64,000 bases of DNA from Shewanella waksmanii ATCC BAA-643 (lineage in GTDB: Bacteria; Pseudomonadota; Gammaproteobacteria; Enterobacterales; Shewanellaceae), in NCBI RefSeq assembly GCF_000518805.1, contig NZ_KI912497.1, positions 74,396 to 138,395 on the forward strand, in the 5' to 3' direction. A program made the translations under genes and the position numbers. Below the pieces are notes generated by a model, which was not told where the DNA came from, did not search any database, and saw nothing but the letters and a program-made list of their open reading frames with translations. This document shows positions 46,901-57,040 of the stretch, piece after piece (positions within the stretch are counted from its first letter, which is position 1; each line of letters opens with the position of its first letter).

Positions 46901-47662
46901 ATGCAATCCCATCCACCATTATCCGCTCATCTCTTTAAAATTTTGGCGGCTTGTACGCTACTCATATCTTCACAAGCAAGTGCAACTTGGGTAGGGATTG
47001 TTGGCCATGAACAAGCCAGAACCGTGCAGCCAACCTCCAAGTCTGATGTACGCCAATTGGAAACGATATTGCAGGGCAATCAGCTTGAATTTGCAGGGCT
47101 AACATGGGACAACACCACCGCTGCCAAATGGCGAGACGGTAATATTTCAGTCGCTCGTAATTGGGCATTTGGCTATTTCAATCAACACCACGGCCTGTCA
47201 ATTGATGTGGTAAAAGGCGACTGGTCGGGAAAAGGTCCAGTTATTGGCGCTCTCGGATACGCCTATAAACAGCGCTGGCAAGACTTGTCGTTGCGAATCA
47301 ACCCAGCTGTTGCGGCTATTAGCAATAAATTAGCCGATGGCAGCACCCTAAATAGCCATGGCGCACAGCTGAATATTAAACTCGACTACCGTGTTCATCC
47401 GCGCCTCAGTTTTGGTTTTCATCCCCAATATGCTTATTGGCAAAATGACACTTTAGGCTCCACGTTAAAACTCGACTTCAATGCCACGTTTGACATCACC
47501 GACAACAAGCGCCATAAGTTGATGTTGGTCCACGAGCAGTTTCTGGTAAACAACCGGGCAACGGATATGAAAACCCGTTATGTTGGCGAAAATTCTCCCA
47601 TTGCAGGTTATGTCACTGGCACCGAAGCGACCTTCAAAATTCGTTATGCTTACGTGTTCTAG
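46901..47662 (+). CDS. Outer-membrane beta-barrel-like protein, unknown function
   Basis: A 253-residue protein with a signal peptide (cleavage near ASA-TWV), alternating amphipathic strands (LSIDVVKGDWSG, LSLRINPAVAAI, LNIKLDYRVHPRLSFGFH) and a C-terminal aromatic (KIRYAYVF), the BAM-recognition signature of outer-membrane proteins. The exact family is not recognised. The initiator has only a weak ribosome site. Confidence 0.7.
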   Translation: MQSHPPLSAHLFKILAACTLLISSQASATWVGIVGHEQARTVQPTSKSDVRQLETILQGNQLEFAGLTWDNTTAAKWRDGNISVARNWAFGYFNQHHGLSIDVVKGDWSGKGPVIGALGYAYKQRWQDLSLRINPAVAAISNKLADGSTLNSHGAQLNIKLDYRVHPRLSFGFHPQYAYWQNDTLGSTLKLDFNATFDITDNKRHKLMLVHEQFLVNNRATDMKTRYVGENSPIAGYVTGTEATFKIRYAYVF

Positions 47663-47849
47663 GTATCAGAAGTTAAATTGGATGGAACAAGCCGGCTAAG
47701 TCAGTTTACTTATTGGCGAATGGGTTGTGGCTAAAAAGTAATGCCTAAAGATGAGTGCATAAAATTGATAGACAACAATGACATTACTGCCAACCTCAGT
47801 TTTAATACTCAGTAGTGATGATGTTTTTTACAACCACAATGGATAGTTT

Positions 47850-48407
47850 ATGCAGATTGAACAGGGAAAGTTAGTTCGCTGGCACGATGATAAAGGCTTT
47901 GGGTTTATTAAGCCGCAACACAGTGATAGTCAGGATGTGTTTATTCATATATCGGCACTTAAACACATGGCGCGCAAGCCCGTTATCGGTGATGTGATTA
48001 GTTATCAAATTACCCAACAAGCCGATGGAAAAAGCCGTGCATGCAATGCCAATATTGTTGGTGTCGCACGACGTCAAACTAAGCCTGCGCGGCGACGACA
48101 TACTCCGCAAAGATCGCCTATTTTACGTTGGCTGCCGATGCTATTAATCCTTGCACTGATAGTCATTGGGATGGATCGTGCACTCAATACGCCTGAACCT
48201 GAACCGCAAATACCCATTAGTCAACAATTTCACAATTCAGCAGATACCAGCTCAAATCTACCTGATTTTCGCTGTGAAACCGGCAAACAACACTGTAGTC
48301 AAATGCGATCATGTGAAGAAGCCATGTTTTACATTAAACACTGCCCAAATACCAAAATGGACGGTGATAAAGATGGTATTCCCTGCGAGCGCCAATGGTG
48401 TAATTAG
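47850..48407 (+). CDS. Cold-shock domain - membrane helix - excalibur domain protein
   Basis: The 185-residue protein has a cold-shock domain (residues 1-72; RNP1 KGFGFI at 15-20 and RNP2 VFIHIS at 30-35), a basic linker, a membrane helix (92-108), and a C-terminal excalibur domain (about 148-185) with the Ca2+ loop DGDKDGIPCERQWC. The nucleic-acid-binding part would lie in the cytoplasm and the Ca2+ part in the periplasm. It may link RNA binding to the envelope; the function is unknown. Confidence 0.85.
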   Translation: MQIEQGKLVRWHDDKGFGFIKPQHSDSQDVFIHISALKHMARKPVIGDVISYQITQQADGKSRACNANIVGVARRQTKPARRRHTPQRSPILRWLPMLLILALIVIGMDRALNTPEPEPQIPISQQFHNSADTSSNLPDFRCETGKQHCSQMRSCEEAMFYIKHCPNTKMDGDKDGIPCERQWCN

Positions 48408-48416
48408 CACGCTTAC

Positions 48417-50189
48417 TTAACTGGCAACGATCACCCGATTTTTGCCACTTTGTTTCGCATCATATAAGGCTTTGTCAGCATGATTGATTAACGCTTCAAT
48501 TGAGTTTGCTTGTATCGCTTGCTGCTGAAACTTTGCTTTATGTGTGCCGGCAACCCCTAAACTGGCAGTCAGCGACAGTGCAATATTCAAATCGCTAAAG
48601 TGAGTCACTTCTATCGCGCGGCGCACTTTCTCGGCTTGTTCGACAGCGATTGACTGACTGCTATTGGGCAAAAACACAATAAATTCTTCACCGCCCCAAC
48701 GCGCACAGACATCTTGTTTTCTACAAGCCAGCTTAATGGCCGCAGCCACCTTTTTCAGCACCTCATCGCCAACTTGATGGCCATAAACATCATTGATGTT
48801 CTTAAACAAATCGATATCAATGAGTACAACTGCGACATCTGCTTTGGTATTGATAATACGTTCGACAATCGGACTGGTCAGCTCTTGAAAACCTCGGCGA
48901 TTATTCAGCTGAGTCAGCGGATCGGTGCAGGCGTATTTTTGCGCCATAATCTTATCGACTTGCGCCACTCTAAATTGGCTGCCGAGAATTGAAGCGAGTA
49001 ATATCGCCTCAAAAGTCATACCGACTTCAATGGCCTTAAACGTGTAGTCGTTATAAGGCACCAAGATACCGGCAACGGCTAAAGTCGATACCGTTATACA
49101 GATAGCCGCGGTTACCGACGACAAGATAAATATCAGCGCAAATGGCTTTTTGGCTTGCAGGGCTTTCACGCCCATAGCAATAAATAACACTACAAAACAG
49201 GTGTTAAGTAAGAAGGCCAATACCATAGAGAAAAACAGATGATTAAAGGCAAAACCTGCGAGCATTCCTAGCGGAATATATAACGTGGTACGCAACACAA
49301 TTTTATCTAAAACGGGGGCATAGTCTTTCGTTTGCAGCAAGGTACGCGCAAAATGCAGCCCAGCAACGCTATAGGTAATCATCAAGAAAATATCTAACCA
49401 GTCTTGAAAATAAGCGCCAAAATCATAGGTGATAATCGTATGCAACTGGCCTGTATAAGACAGGCTATTAATGACAAAGCCCAGCAAGTACAGTCCATAA
49501 AGCCCGTATTCACGGCGACGAACGAAAAAGTATAACACCAAATTATAGAGTGCTAACGCGACCATAATGCCGTACAACGCACCATACTGATAGCCGCTAT
49601 TAATGTCGCGCGCAATGGCATGGTTCACAGAGTTAAATTGCACTGGTAGCGCCATAGGGCCTTTAGTTTCAACCCGCATGATCACTTGAGTTAACCCCGG
49701 AGGATAAGCATATTCAAAGGCATAATAACGGTAAGCCATCGGCCGCTTGTCAAACGCGTAGGCATCACCGCCTGTAATACGCTTTTTTACGATGCCATCT
49801 TGAATCAACCAAGTATCAATATAATCAATCCACGGTGTTTCCACTGACAGACGATAGGCTTTGGCAAATTGGGCGGTGTTACTGACGGTAAACGTCATCC
49901 ACACAGGATCGACACTGATCCCCAATGAAATTGAGTTACTACTACCTGTTGTCAACGGGCCTGCTGCAAACCTTTGTTGTGCTTCGCTCAGTACCAAAAC
50001 CCCATCCCGCTCTCTAAAATACTGGGTATGAGTACCAACGCTGCCTTGCGCAAAAGCAGGGATATTGATGGTATCTGCGCGAGTAAGCGGGCTAACTAAT
50101 AGGCAGCAGCCCATCAGAAAGCACAGCAAAGCCATGACGCAATCCTGCAACCTTATGTTGTATATCATTTTATTTTTATATTTTGCCAA
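48417..50189 (-). CDS. 7TM-DISM diguanylate cyclase
   Basis: The 590-residue protein has a signal peptide, a 7TMR-DISM extracellular beta domain (about 40-175), seven membrane helices (about 190-395) and a GGDEF domain with the active site GGEEF at residues 499-503. The inhibitory RxxD site (RKQD) lies five residues before it, so product inhibition by c-di-GMP is expected. It synthesises c-di-GMP in response to an extracellular, perhaps carbohydrate, signal. Confidence 0.93.
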   Translation of the reverse strand: MAKYKNKMIYNIRLQDCVMALLCFLMGCCLLVSPLTRADTINIPAFAQGSVGTHTQYFRERDGVLVLSEAQQRFAAGPLTTGSSNSISLGISVDPVWMTFTVSNTAQFAKAYRLSVETPWIDYIDTWLIQDGIVKKRITGGDAYAFDKRPMAYRYYAFEYAYPPGLTQVIMRVETKGPMALPVQFNSVNHAIARDINSGYQYGALYGIMVALALYNLVLYFFVRRREYGLYGLYLLGFVINSLSYTGQLHTIITYDFGAYFQDWLDIFLMITYSVAGLHFARTLLQTKDYAPVLDKIVLRTTLYIPLGMLAGFAFNHLFFSMVLAFLLNTCFVVLFIAMGVKALQAKKPFALIFILSSVTAAICITVSTLAVAGILVPYNDYTFKAIEVGMTFEAILLASILGSQFRVAQVDKIMAQKYACTDPLTQLNNRRGFQELTSPIVERIINTKADVAVVLIDIDLFKNINDVYGHQVGDEVLKKVAAAIKLACRKQDVCARWGGEEFIVFLPNSSQSIAVEQAEKVRRAIEVTHFSDLNIALSLTASLGVAGTHKAKFQQQAIQANSIEALINHADKALYDAKQSGKNRVIVAS

Positions 50190-50337
50190 ACATCAAATCA
50201 ACAGACAAAAGTAACGCTATTGATGCTTTTTTGTTAGAACTTTGATACTAACACTAATTGGCAAAAAATCGCTATGACATCCAGGTTAAATCGCCCCCAG
50301 CGAGCACCCTCTTTACTCTTACACAGCGATTACGGCA

Positions 50338-50736
50338 CTAGGCAATCATCACAAAACGACTTAACAAGAATGGCTCACCATTGACCTTGCCCGATATCAA
50401 TACTCGCAGTGCACCACGTTGCGCCGACACTAGCTGCGCTGTCACCTGATACTGCTCGCTCGTCTCATCCCAACGGGCACCATCGCCAATGATGTTAACC
50501 TTTGGATTGGGTTTAATCTCAATCTGCAGGTCGGCAAGTTCTAACTGACTTTTCACACTAAAACTAAAGCTGACCGGCACCGTATCCTGACTACGCTCAA
50601 CAACTGTGGGGATCTGTACTTTTAGGCCTGTTGGCAACTTAGCTTCATGGTGATGATGGTGTGCATGGTCACCGTGTTGCTCACAGCTGTAAGCATGAAA
50701 ACTCAGGAGTAAAACTAGCCCTATCAATATACGCAT
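50338..50736 (-). CDS. Secreted His-rich protein, unknown function
   Basis: The 132-residue protein has a signal peptide (cleavage near AYS-CEQ) followed at once by a metal-binding-like run HGDHAHHHHHE (about residues 21-31), then a beta-rich domain (about 45-130) like a small Ig/DUF domain. A Cys after the signal peptide (Cys18) could also be a lipoprotein Cys, but the lipobox is weak. It probably binds Cu, Zn or Ni. It precedes the start of the upstream GGDEF gene with no operon sign. Confidence 0.7.
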   Translation of the reverse strand: MRILIGLVLLLSFHAYSCEQHGDHAHHHHHEAKLPTGLKVQIPTVVERSQDTVPVSFSFSVKSQLELADLQIEIKPNPKVNIIGDGARWDETSEQYQVTAQLVSAQRGALRVLISGKVNGEPFLLSRFVMIA

Positions 50737-50797
50737 ACGCTCTCCGAATCGTGAACCAAGGGCAGTGCTAACACTGCCCTTAGTTTGTTAGGTCAAG

Positions 50798-52381
50798 TTA
50801 GTTAACGCTGACATACACAGGGTTAGAGTAGAACCACACATCGCGGTAAATAAGCTTATTAGCTCTATCTTGGATCTGATGGTCAGTCTCGCCTTCATCT
50901 TTGCTCATCGACTGCCACTTTTGTGGTTCACCGTCGACCGTTAAGCCCGCTTCGTTATAATCGAGTGCGGTGCCCCGTAGGCGGAAGTACTGATTAGCTT
51001 CGGCAGTAAAGGTATAAGACATTGCGTAGAAGCCCTCATCATCAAGCTGCCAATCCGCAGCAGTGAAGCTTTTAATTACGCTGGCATCACTGTTTTCAGT
51101 GCTGTCATATTGCGCCGAGCTTGGCGATACCATGCCAGTAACTGAACCGGCAATAAGGTCGATATGATGTACGCCAGGATTTACTGCACTACCAAATATA
51201 CCGTCGCCGACAACTATCTCTTGATTAGTAAACTCTGGGCTTTGAAAGCGAATGTTCACGGTAACTTCATCACCTTGAGCCACACTAAAGTCCTGCTGTC
51301 CCATATAGGCAGTGTTGCCATTGGCGCTAATGCTAAAATCTAACTGATTGATCAATTCACCCGTTACACCAAACATCTCACCAGAGCGCAGAGCTGCTAG
51401 CACGGCCAGTTCATCATCACCTTGGGTTACATAGGCATAGTTTTTAGAGTATTCACCGGGGAAATAACCACTGGTATATTGGCCACCATCACTGATTTTA
51501 AAGTGGTAATCAGAGTTGGAAACATTCCAGATTTGGCGTCCTTCACTGAGCAGTGCGTCCCACCAGCCGCCCACATGAGCTAACATAGGGTCGGCACCAC
51601 CATAAAGGCCGGCACTACTGCTGGCATAATCACCACGGTCATAAGGGTGGAATTGTCCGCCCACCATCCCTTCCATTAAAAAGAAGATATCGGGAGCTGT
51701 ACTGTTGAGATCGCGCACATCGGCCAAGGTATAGGTATTGGCATAGCGTCGAGGGTGATTGAGCATGCCGTAGCTAGTATTTGGGTAGTTATCTTGTAGC
51801 CAAGTTAACGCTTTAGCCGCATCGGCCTCAGTGTTATAACGCTCAATCCCCTGTGCTTGCCAACGGGCCACATCTTTAGGATCAAAATGCGCTAGCGTAT
51901 TCTCATTGCTGAACTTGTATTCGAATAGTTTTACCGCTTCTAAGATGTCAGCTTGTTCATCAGCAGTACCAATGATGCCGATATTGTAGTGCTCAAAGCC
52001 TGGGAAATCCCACTCAAACGTTGTGGTGATGATTTTGTCTTGATAATAGCGATTTTGTAGCGAACGAATTTCAGGTAGCTCATACTGCTCAAGTCGATTG
52101 GCGTAAAGGACTTCGCCAATGTCATTGTCTTGGTGATCGTTACCACGCACACGCATATGGTTTGAGAAGAACACGTAGTCAATATCGAACTCATCAAACG
52201 CATGGTAGAGAATATTCACCATGGTGTCGCGGGCATCGTTTGATACCGCACTATGTACGTGCAAGTCACCAGTCAACCATTGACCTTCACGTGGCTCAAC
52301 CACCACCGTATCATCTGAATCTGACGAACAACCAGCCAAAATAGCCATCGATACGCACAAAGTGCTAAGTTTAAGTTTCAC
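50798..52381 (-). CDS. PHP-domain metallohydrolase lipoprotein (CehA/McbA-like)
   Basis: The 527-residue protein has a lipobox (ILAGC, Cys18) and a PHP domain with GDLHVHS (metal site 1), DYVFFSNH (the downstream Asp/His pair), LNHPRRY and VSNSDYH. These match the CehA/McbA family of periplasmic metallohydrolases. The C-terminal 200 residues form beta-domains. The substrate is unknown; family members cleave esters, phosphodiesters or amides. It is followed by the His-rich gene on the same strand with a 61-nt gap. Confidence 0.88.
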   Translation of the reverse strand: MKLKLSTLCVSMAILAGCSSDSDDTVVVEPREGQWLTGDLHVHSAVSNDARDTMVNILYHAFDEFDIDYVFFSNHMRVRGNDHQDNDIGEVLYANRLEQYELPEIRSLQNRYYQDKIITTTFEWDFPGFEHYNIGIIGTADEQADILEAVKLFEYKFSNENTLAHFDPKDVARWQAQGIERYNTEADAAKALTWLQDNYPNTSYGMLNHPRRYANTYTLADVRDLNSTAPDIFFLMEGMVGGQFHPYDRGDYASSSAGLYGGADPMLAHVGGWWDALLSEGRQIWNVSNSDYHFKISDGGQYTSGYFPGEYSKNYAYVTQGDDELAVLAALRSGEMFGVTGELINQLDFSISANGNTAYMGQQDFSVAQGDEVTVNIRFQSPEFTNQEIVVGDGIFGSAVNPGVHHIDLIAGSVTGMVSPSSAQYDSTENSDASVIKSFTAADWQLDDEGFYAMSYTFTAEANQYFRLRGTALDYNEAGLTVDGEPQKWQSMSKDEGETDHQIQDRANKLIYRDVWFYSNPVYVSVN

Positions 52382-52919
52382 TTGAGATATTCCCGTTGCA
52401 GCTAAAAGTGGCGCAAGGTTAGAACGCTAATATGAAAGATTTACGTACAACGGCTTACAGTTTGATGACAGCAAACTTATTTAACCTACTGTTAAATAAT
52501 AATTAAAAATCGAATCCACCACCCCCAACACAAAACAAAAATCAGCAACATAAATGCCACCAAGCTTACTAGCTGTATCAGCAATGACTCATGCCATAAT
52601 TGGCAAGGAGACTGCCATCATCTCATCACTACATACTTAGCAACGCTCACCGCGTTTAAATTGATCTTAAATATTGGTTTTTTACGATTTATGAGCTTAA
52701 GAAAGCAGCAACGTTTACCCGAAACATCACTGTACTCGTGCCCATAGTCAGTCTCATGCCCGAGCTAAATATCTAAAAGAACTAGTATATTTCCCCTATA
52801 TACACAGCATCTTAAAACCCCTAGGTTCTTTATCAGCAATCGCCGATATAACACAATTAAGCAGGCGTGCGCTTTTACCCTTAATAACCTTATAAGATAA
52901 CTCAAGGAATAGTTAACCC
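52382..52919. other. Intergenic region, no convincing gene
   Basis: AT-rich; the only frames are short (a 24-codon MKDLRTTAYSL frame at 52432 without ribosome site). It holds the promoters of the PHP gene and of the DUF6289 gene. Confidence 0.5.
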
Positions 52920-53171
52920 ATGACAACAATAAAGAAAACAGCCATCACCTTATTGGCAGCAGCAGGCGTTTTAACGGTCGCAACTTCAGCACTAGCGGGA
53001 AAGCAAAACGGTTGGATTTTAGAATATACCTATATGTCAGGCGGTAACGTTGTAGGTGAGCAAGTTGTTAACCAGTGCACTGGCGCGGTATATACCACTG
53101 GCCAAGTCACCTCAAATAAAGTGTTGCGTGCAAGCGAACCTTGCAGTTACGACATGTCAGACAATCGTTAG
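52920..53171 (+). CDS. DUF6289-family small secreted protein
   Basis: An 83-residue protein with a signal peptide (cleavage near ALA-GKQ) and a short mature part (YTYMSGGNVVGEQVVNQC then ASEPC). The paired Cys residues probably form one disulfide. It fits the small DUF6289 family, of unknown function. It begins after AAGGAAT and ends before a strong terminator. Confidence 0.8.
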   Translation: MTTIKKTAITLLAAAGVLTVATSALAGKQNGWILEYTYMSGGNVVGEQVVNQCTGAVYTTGQVTSNKVLRASEPCSYDMSDNR

Positions 53172-53224
53172 TCGTCAGTATAAGAGACAATTAAATAGTA
53201 ACGACTGATATTGTCGCCAAATAA

Positions 53225-53257
53225 AAAGCCCTGCTAACTTATTGTTATCAGGGCTTT
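53225..53257. terminator. Bidirectional intrinsic terminator
   Basis: AAAGCCCTG at 53225 pairs with CAGGGCTTT at 53249, with A and T runs on both sides. It lies between two convergent genes. Confidence 0.85.
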
Positions 53258-53294
53258 GATCTATTTAACGGTAGAGAGTAATGGATTAAATGAA

Positions 53295-53702
53295 TTACAG
53301 TCTAACCCACTGAATCAGCTCGTTAGCACTTCTTACTGCAAATTTACGCTCAACCAGATTGCCCTGTGGATCAAATAGCAACAACTCCGCCGAACCAGCG
53401 CGATGTTTCGCCATTAGCTCCTGCCCTTCTGGTGTGCCAATACGTGCCAACAAGAAGTGCACATTATCGCCCAAATGGGCTCTAGCCTCGTTCATCTGTT
53501 CGGTCTGACTGTTACTAATAGTCAACGCCGGGTCGTACACAAACACCAGTGCCGGTTTGCCCGTACCTATCTGCTCATGGGTTGCCTTAAAACCTTTTGG
53601 CATCACATTCATTAAAATGGTTAAAAACAACACAATTGAAGCGATAACAGCTAATGTAACCCAAGGCTTGCGACGAGTTGAAGTTGAATCAGGTGTCCCC
53701 AT
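53295..53702 (-). CDS. Membrane-anchored thioredoxin-fold-like protein lacking the CxxC site
   Basis: A 135-residue protein with one N-terminal membrane helix (about residues 13-33), then a thioredoxin-like domain (ALVFVYDPAL, HFLLARIGTPEGQELMAKHR, ELLLFDPQGNLVERKFAV). No Cys pair is present, so it has no thiol redox role. It may bind a partner or act structurally. Confidence 0.65.
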   Translation of the reverse strand: MGTPDSTSTRRKPWVTLAVIASIVLFLTILMNVMPKGFKATHEQIGTGKPALVFVYDPALTISNSQTEQMNEARAHLGDNVHFLLARIGTPEGQELMAKHRAGSAELLLFDPQGNLVERKFAVRSANELIQWVRL

Positions 53703-53850
53703 GGTGACAAATCCCTCTTAGTAACAGTTAAACAGCACGAATATGTATCTCATTGTAATCGTAAAGTCTGAGGATTAGCTTAAAAATTATTAAGCGCATT
53801 GGTTCAAGCAGTAGGTATCGATCTTGAGAGGCTAACGGCAGATAGAAAAA

Positions 53851-53877
53851 AGCCGACTTGATCAAATCAAGTCGGCT
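53851..53877 (-). terminator. Intrinsic terminator of the 5'-nucleotidase-type gene
   Basis: AGCCGACTTGAT pairs with ATCAAGTCGGCT; the minus-strand RNA then runs into UUUUUUCUAU. It begins 44 nt after the gene's stop. Confidence 0.92.
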
Positions 53878-53920
53878 CTATAACACTCGGCTTACTTATC
53901 AGTTAGTGCACTGTGGTCGC

Positions 53921-56053
53921 TTATTTAGCTTCACAGTTAAATTCACCATTGTAATCAAAGTTGAAGTGGTACTCAGTGAATCCTTGAGTGCCTTCTTTGG
54001 TGGTTTCTTCGCCTTCAGTAGACAGGCCGGTGATTTGATTAGTTGCACAGCGGAAGCCTTCTTCAAGGGTTGCCGATGCAAAAGCCACGCTAGCGGTATT
54101 TGGCGCTTCTAGCTCAAACACTTTAGCATTTGGGAAACTCAATGTGGTTCCTTCCTGCTCAGCTAGGCGGTCAGCCAAATAGAACTGCACTAATTCACGG
54201 TTGTTGAATGCAAACTCTTCTTTAACCATAACCGCATTATCGACACCCGGCATACCTGAATTTGAAGCGCGGTAATTGTTGGTAATGACATAGATTTCAG
54301 CATCGTCAGCAATCTCAACACCGTTATAAGTCAGCTCAACTAACTGCTCATTGTCTGTTTCGGTATAACGGAAGCCATCAATGTCGGTAAATCTAGAGTC
54401 ATTTTCAACATTGACCTTGTACTTCAGTAAACCTTCACCGCTATCGCTAAACCCACCGAAGAAAGCATCGAAGTTATAACCAGGGAACTCTTCAACTAAG
54501 AAAGTTTCACCTGCTGAAAGCGGCAGACTGCGATAGGCATTTGAATTGACCCACTCAATCCAACGCTTCATCTCAGTACCGGTCATCTTCAATACTGCTG
54601 GGGTGTTGTTATCAAATACATAGATATCAGCAACCGATGCGTTAGTTAGCTCACCTTCTTGAATGTTGGTGTAGTCTTGACCACCGTTACGACCCGATTT
54701 AAATGGCGCCGATACTGACAAGAAAATAGCATCGTCTGATGCGTCAGCAAACTCACCTTCAGCTTTCCATTTATTAAGTTGGTGCAACTGCGCTTCATTC
54801 ACCACTTGGATTGATAAATCTGGCACCACTTGTGGGAAGAAGCTGTTCATGTTGACGTCGATATCGGCAATAGAATCTGCCATATATTCAACCGTACCGA
54901 CGTGCTCGGTCTCAACTAAATCTTCAACTGCAGCATCAGAACCTTCAACCAATGAACGTAATTCAGCGGTTGATTGCGTGTGGTCAACGGTCCAAGTTTT
55001 ACCGCCATCACTAGAGTTAAGTTTTAAATCGATAACCCCGAGTTTGGCGCCCCAGTAGCCAGGCATCACCGCAGGAATACCATTGATAAGCCCTTTTTCG
55101 GCATCAACATTAGGAATATCGCCATACTCACCGGTCGAGTTAGGGAAATCACGGTGATCATGACCAAACATAATGGCATCGATACCGTCAACATAACCTA
55201 GATGGAGTGAGGCATTTTCTGCAAACTCATCATCATTGTTGTTTAGGCCAGAATGTGGAATAGCCACAACGACATCTGCACCTTCTGCTTTCATAATAGG
55301 TACATAATGCTCAGCTGTTTTCTTAATATCCGACACAACCACATTACACACTAAGTGCGCAGCATCCCAGCCCATGATATCGGGTGGTGTAAATCCAATC
55401 ACACCTACTTTTACAGTGTGAGCTTTGCCGTCATCACCGATAAACTCTCTCTCTAGAATCACATATGGGTCATACATATGCTCAGCGGTGTCGTAGAAAT
55501 CTTCTGTGATACGCACTTCACACTCTTCGACCGCATCGCTCACTTTTTCCAAAGAATCGTCGGCTTTCCAAACATTGGCGCCAACGTAAGGAAATTCAGA
55601 ACCTTTCAAGGCTTCATCTAGATACTCAAGCCCATAATTGAACTCGTGGTTACCTAAGTTGGCAGCATCATATTCAAGGTAGTTCATGGCTTTATATACA
55701 GGGTGAGTATCGCCTCTTAAGTGCTCAGCACCTAGCGCAGCCATATAGTCTCCCATTGGACTGCCTTGAATCAGGTCGCCATTATCAAACAGCATACTGT
55801 TGGCCACTTCTTTACGCGTTTGTGCAATAACTAAAGAGGTACGTGCTAGCCCCCAATCAGGTAGATTAACTTCATTGTGCTCAGCACTTTCGAAGTAATT
55901 GTAAGGCATGACATTGGTGTGAATATCAGTCGTTTCCATTAAACGAAGATCAATACTAATTGAATCATTCTTGTCGTCTGATGAGTTACTGCACCCAGCC
56001 AGTGCCGCCGCAATGCTCGATACCAGCAGCAGCTTTTTAGCATTAAATTTCAT
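53921..56053 (-). CDS. Lipoprotein 2',3'-cyclic-nucleotide 2'-phosphodiesterase/5'-nucleotidase family
   Basis: The 710-residue protein has a lipobox (ALAGC, Cys21), an N-terminal calcineurin-type domain (METTDIHTNVMPYN, DNGDLIQGSPMGDY, LGNHEFNYG, IPHSG, MFGHDHRDFP) and a C-terminal 5'-nucleotidase substrate domain (about 420-700). This is the CpdB/UshA-like bifunctional family that removes phosphate from 2',3'-cyclic nucleotides and 3'-nucleotides, here tethered to the membrane. Confidence 0.9.
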   Translation of the reverse strand: MKFNAKKLLLVSSIAAALAGCSNSSDDKNDSISIDLRLMETTDIHTNVMPYNYFESAEHNEVNLPDWGLARTSLVIAQTRKEVANSMLFDNGDLIQGSPMGDYMAALGAEHLRGDTHPVYKAMNYLEYDAANLGNHEFNYGLEYLDEALKGSEFPYVGANVWKADDSLEKVSDAVEECEVRITEDFYDTAEHMYDPYVILEREFIGDDGKAHTVKVGVIGFTPPDIMGWDAAHLVCNVVVSDIKKTAEHYVPIMKAEGADVVVAIPHSGLNNNDDEFAENASLHLGYVDGIDAIMFGHDHRDFPNSTGEYGDIPNVDAEKGLINGIPAVMPGYWGAKLGVIDLKLNSSDGGKTWTVDHTQSTAELRSLVEGSDAAVEDLVETEHVGTVEYMADSIADIDVNMNSFFPQVVPDLSIQVVNEAQLHQLNKWKAEGEFADASDDAIFLSVSAPFKSGRNGGQDYTNIQEGELTNASVADIYVFDNNTPAVLKMTGTEMKRWIEWVNSNAYRSLPLSAGETFLVEEFPGYNFDAFFGGFSDSGEGLLKYKVNVENDSRFTDIDGFRYTETDNEQLVELTYNGVEIADDAEIYVITNNYRASNSGMPGVDNAVMVKEEFAFNNRELVQFYLADRLAEQEGTTLSFPNAKVFELEAPNTASVAFASATLEEGFRCATNQITGLSTEGEETTKEGTQGFTEYHFNFDYNGEFNCEAK

Positions 56054-57029
56054 TCTTACTCCAAATGGATAGTGTTATTGCAATCACTTGCATCAATACC
56101 GCTCACTAGAGGCTCACCCTGAAAGCAGTAAAGTATTTAATTAAGTTTCATCACCTAAGAGGCGACGCCAAATTAATTAAAAGCAAACAATAAGTAAAGG
56201 CAGCAAGAAAACAAAAAAACACAATTAACAAATGCAAATAAATAAAACTTACGTAATTAAATTAAGAGGTAGTGAAACAAAACAACTTAACCGACTTATA
56301 AATGAGCAATTAAAAATCATGAAAATATGACAAGAATATGAAAGGCGAAGATATTTAACAGGAAAGACAAATTGAATTGAGTAAAAGCTAACTGAACATT
56401 AATCTAAGAACATGCGAGTAGAAAGGACAAAAAACCATTAAAGCTATTACTCTAAATTTTACAAAAAGAACAAGGGTGACCAACACCTGCAAAAATAATT
56501 AAAAATCAAAGCGGTAACACAAAACAATCACTAAAATACAAAACCACAAAAAGCACCCAAAACAGCATAATAAACTTAATCAAAACCAAGATACTGCAAC
56601 ATTAATCTGCATTGGGTGATAAAAACCTCTCATGTCACTCACTTTCAACTTTGATGAAAAACCACGCGCGATACAAGGCCAGCCAAGCCTAAAAACTATA
56701 TACAACTTTACTTAACAGCTAAATTTAAGCAACTTTCAGCAAACATTGAGCGCCGCAAAAAAGTACAAAAACAAAACATAACACCAAAATAAAAAACACA
56801 GTAAAATAGCAGCCAGACAAAGCCTATCCACAGTGCTTATATAGCATCAATGGCTAACCCCATAGTATTACATTAATACTAAGTTATCATTAATAATTAA
56901 AGACAATTAATCTTAGAGAGCATATAAAATATATTAAGCAGGGATTTATCAGGACAAATCAATTAAACTGTGCTTTAGCATACCAATTAATAGAGGGGGG
57001 GATGTTGGCTATCCCCCTACCAATATCGA
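56054..57029. other. 976-bp A-rich non-coding region
   Basis: From about 56150 to 56800 the plus strand is strikingly rich in A and poor in G and T, with A runs of 4-7 and no open frame with a ribosome site. Since the 5'-nucleotidase gene starts at 56053 on the minus strand, this would be its T-rich upstream region. It may bind nucleoid proteins or be a relic of foreign DNA. Confidence 0.65.
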
Positions 57030-57040
57030 TTAGCCTGCCG

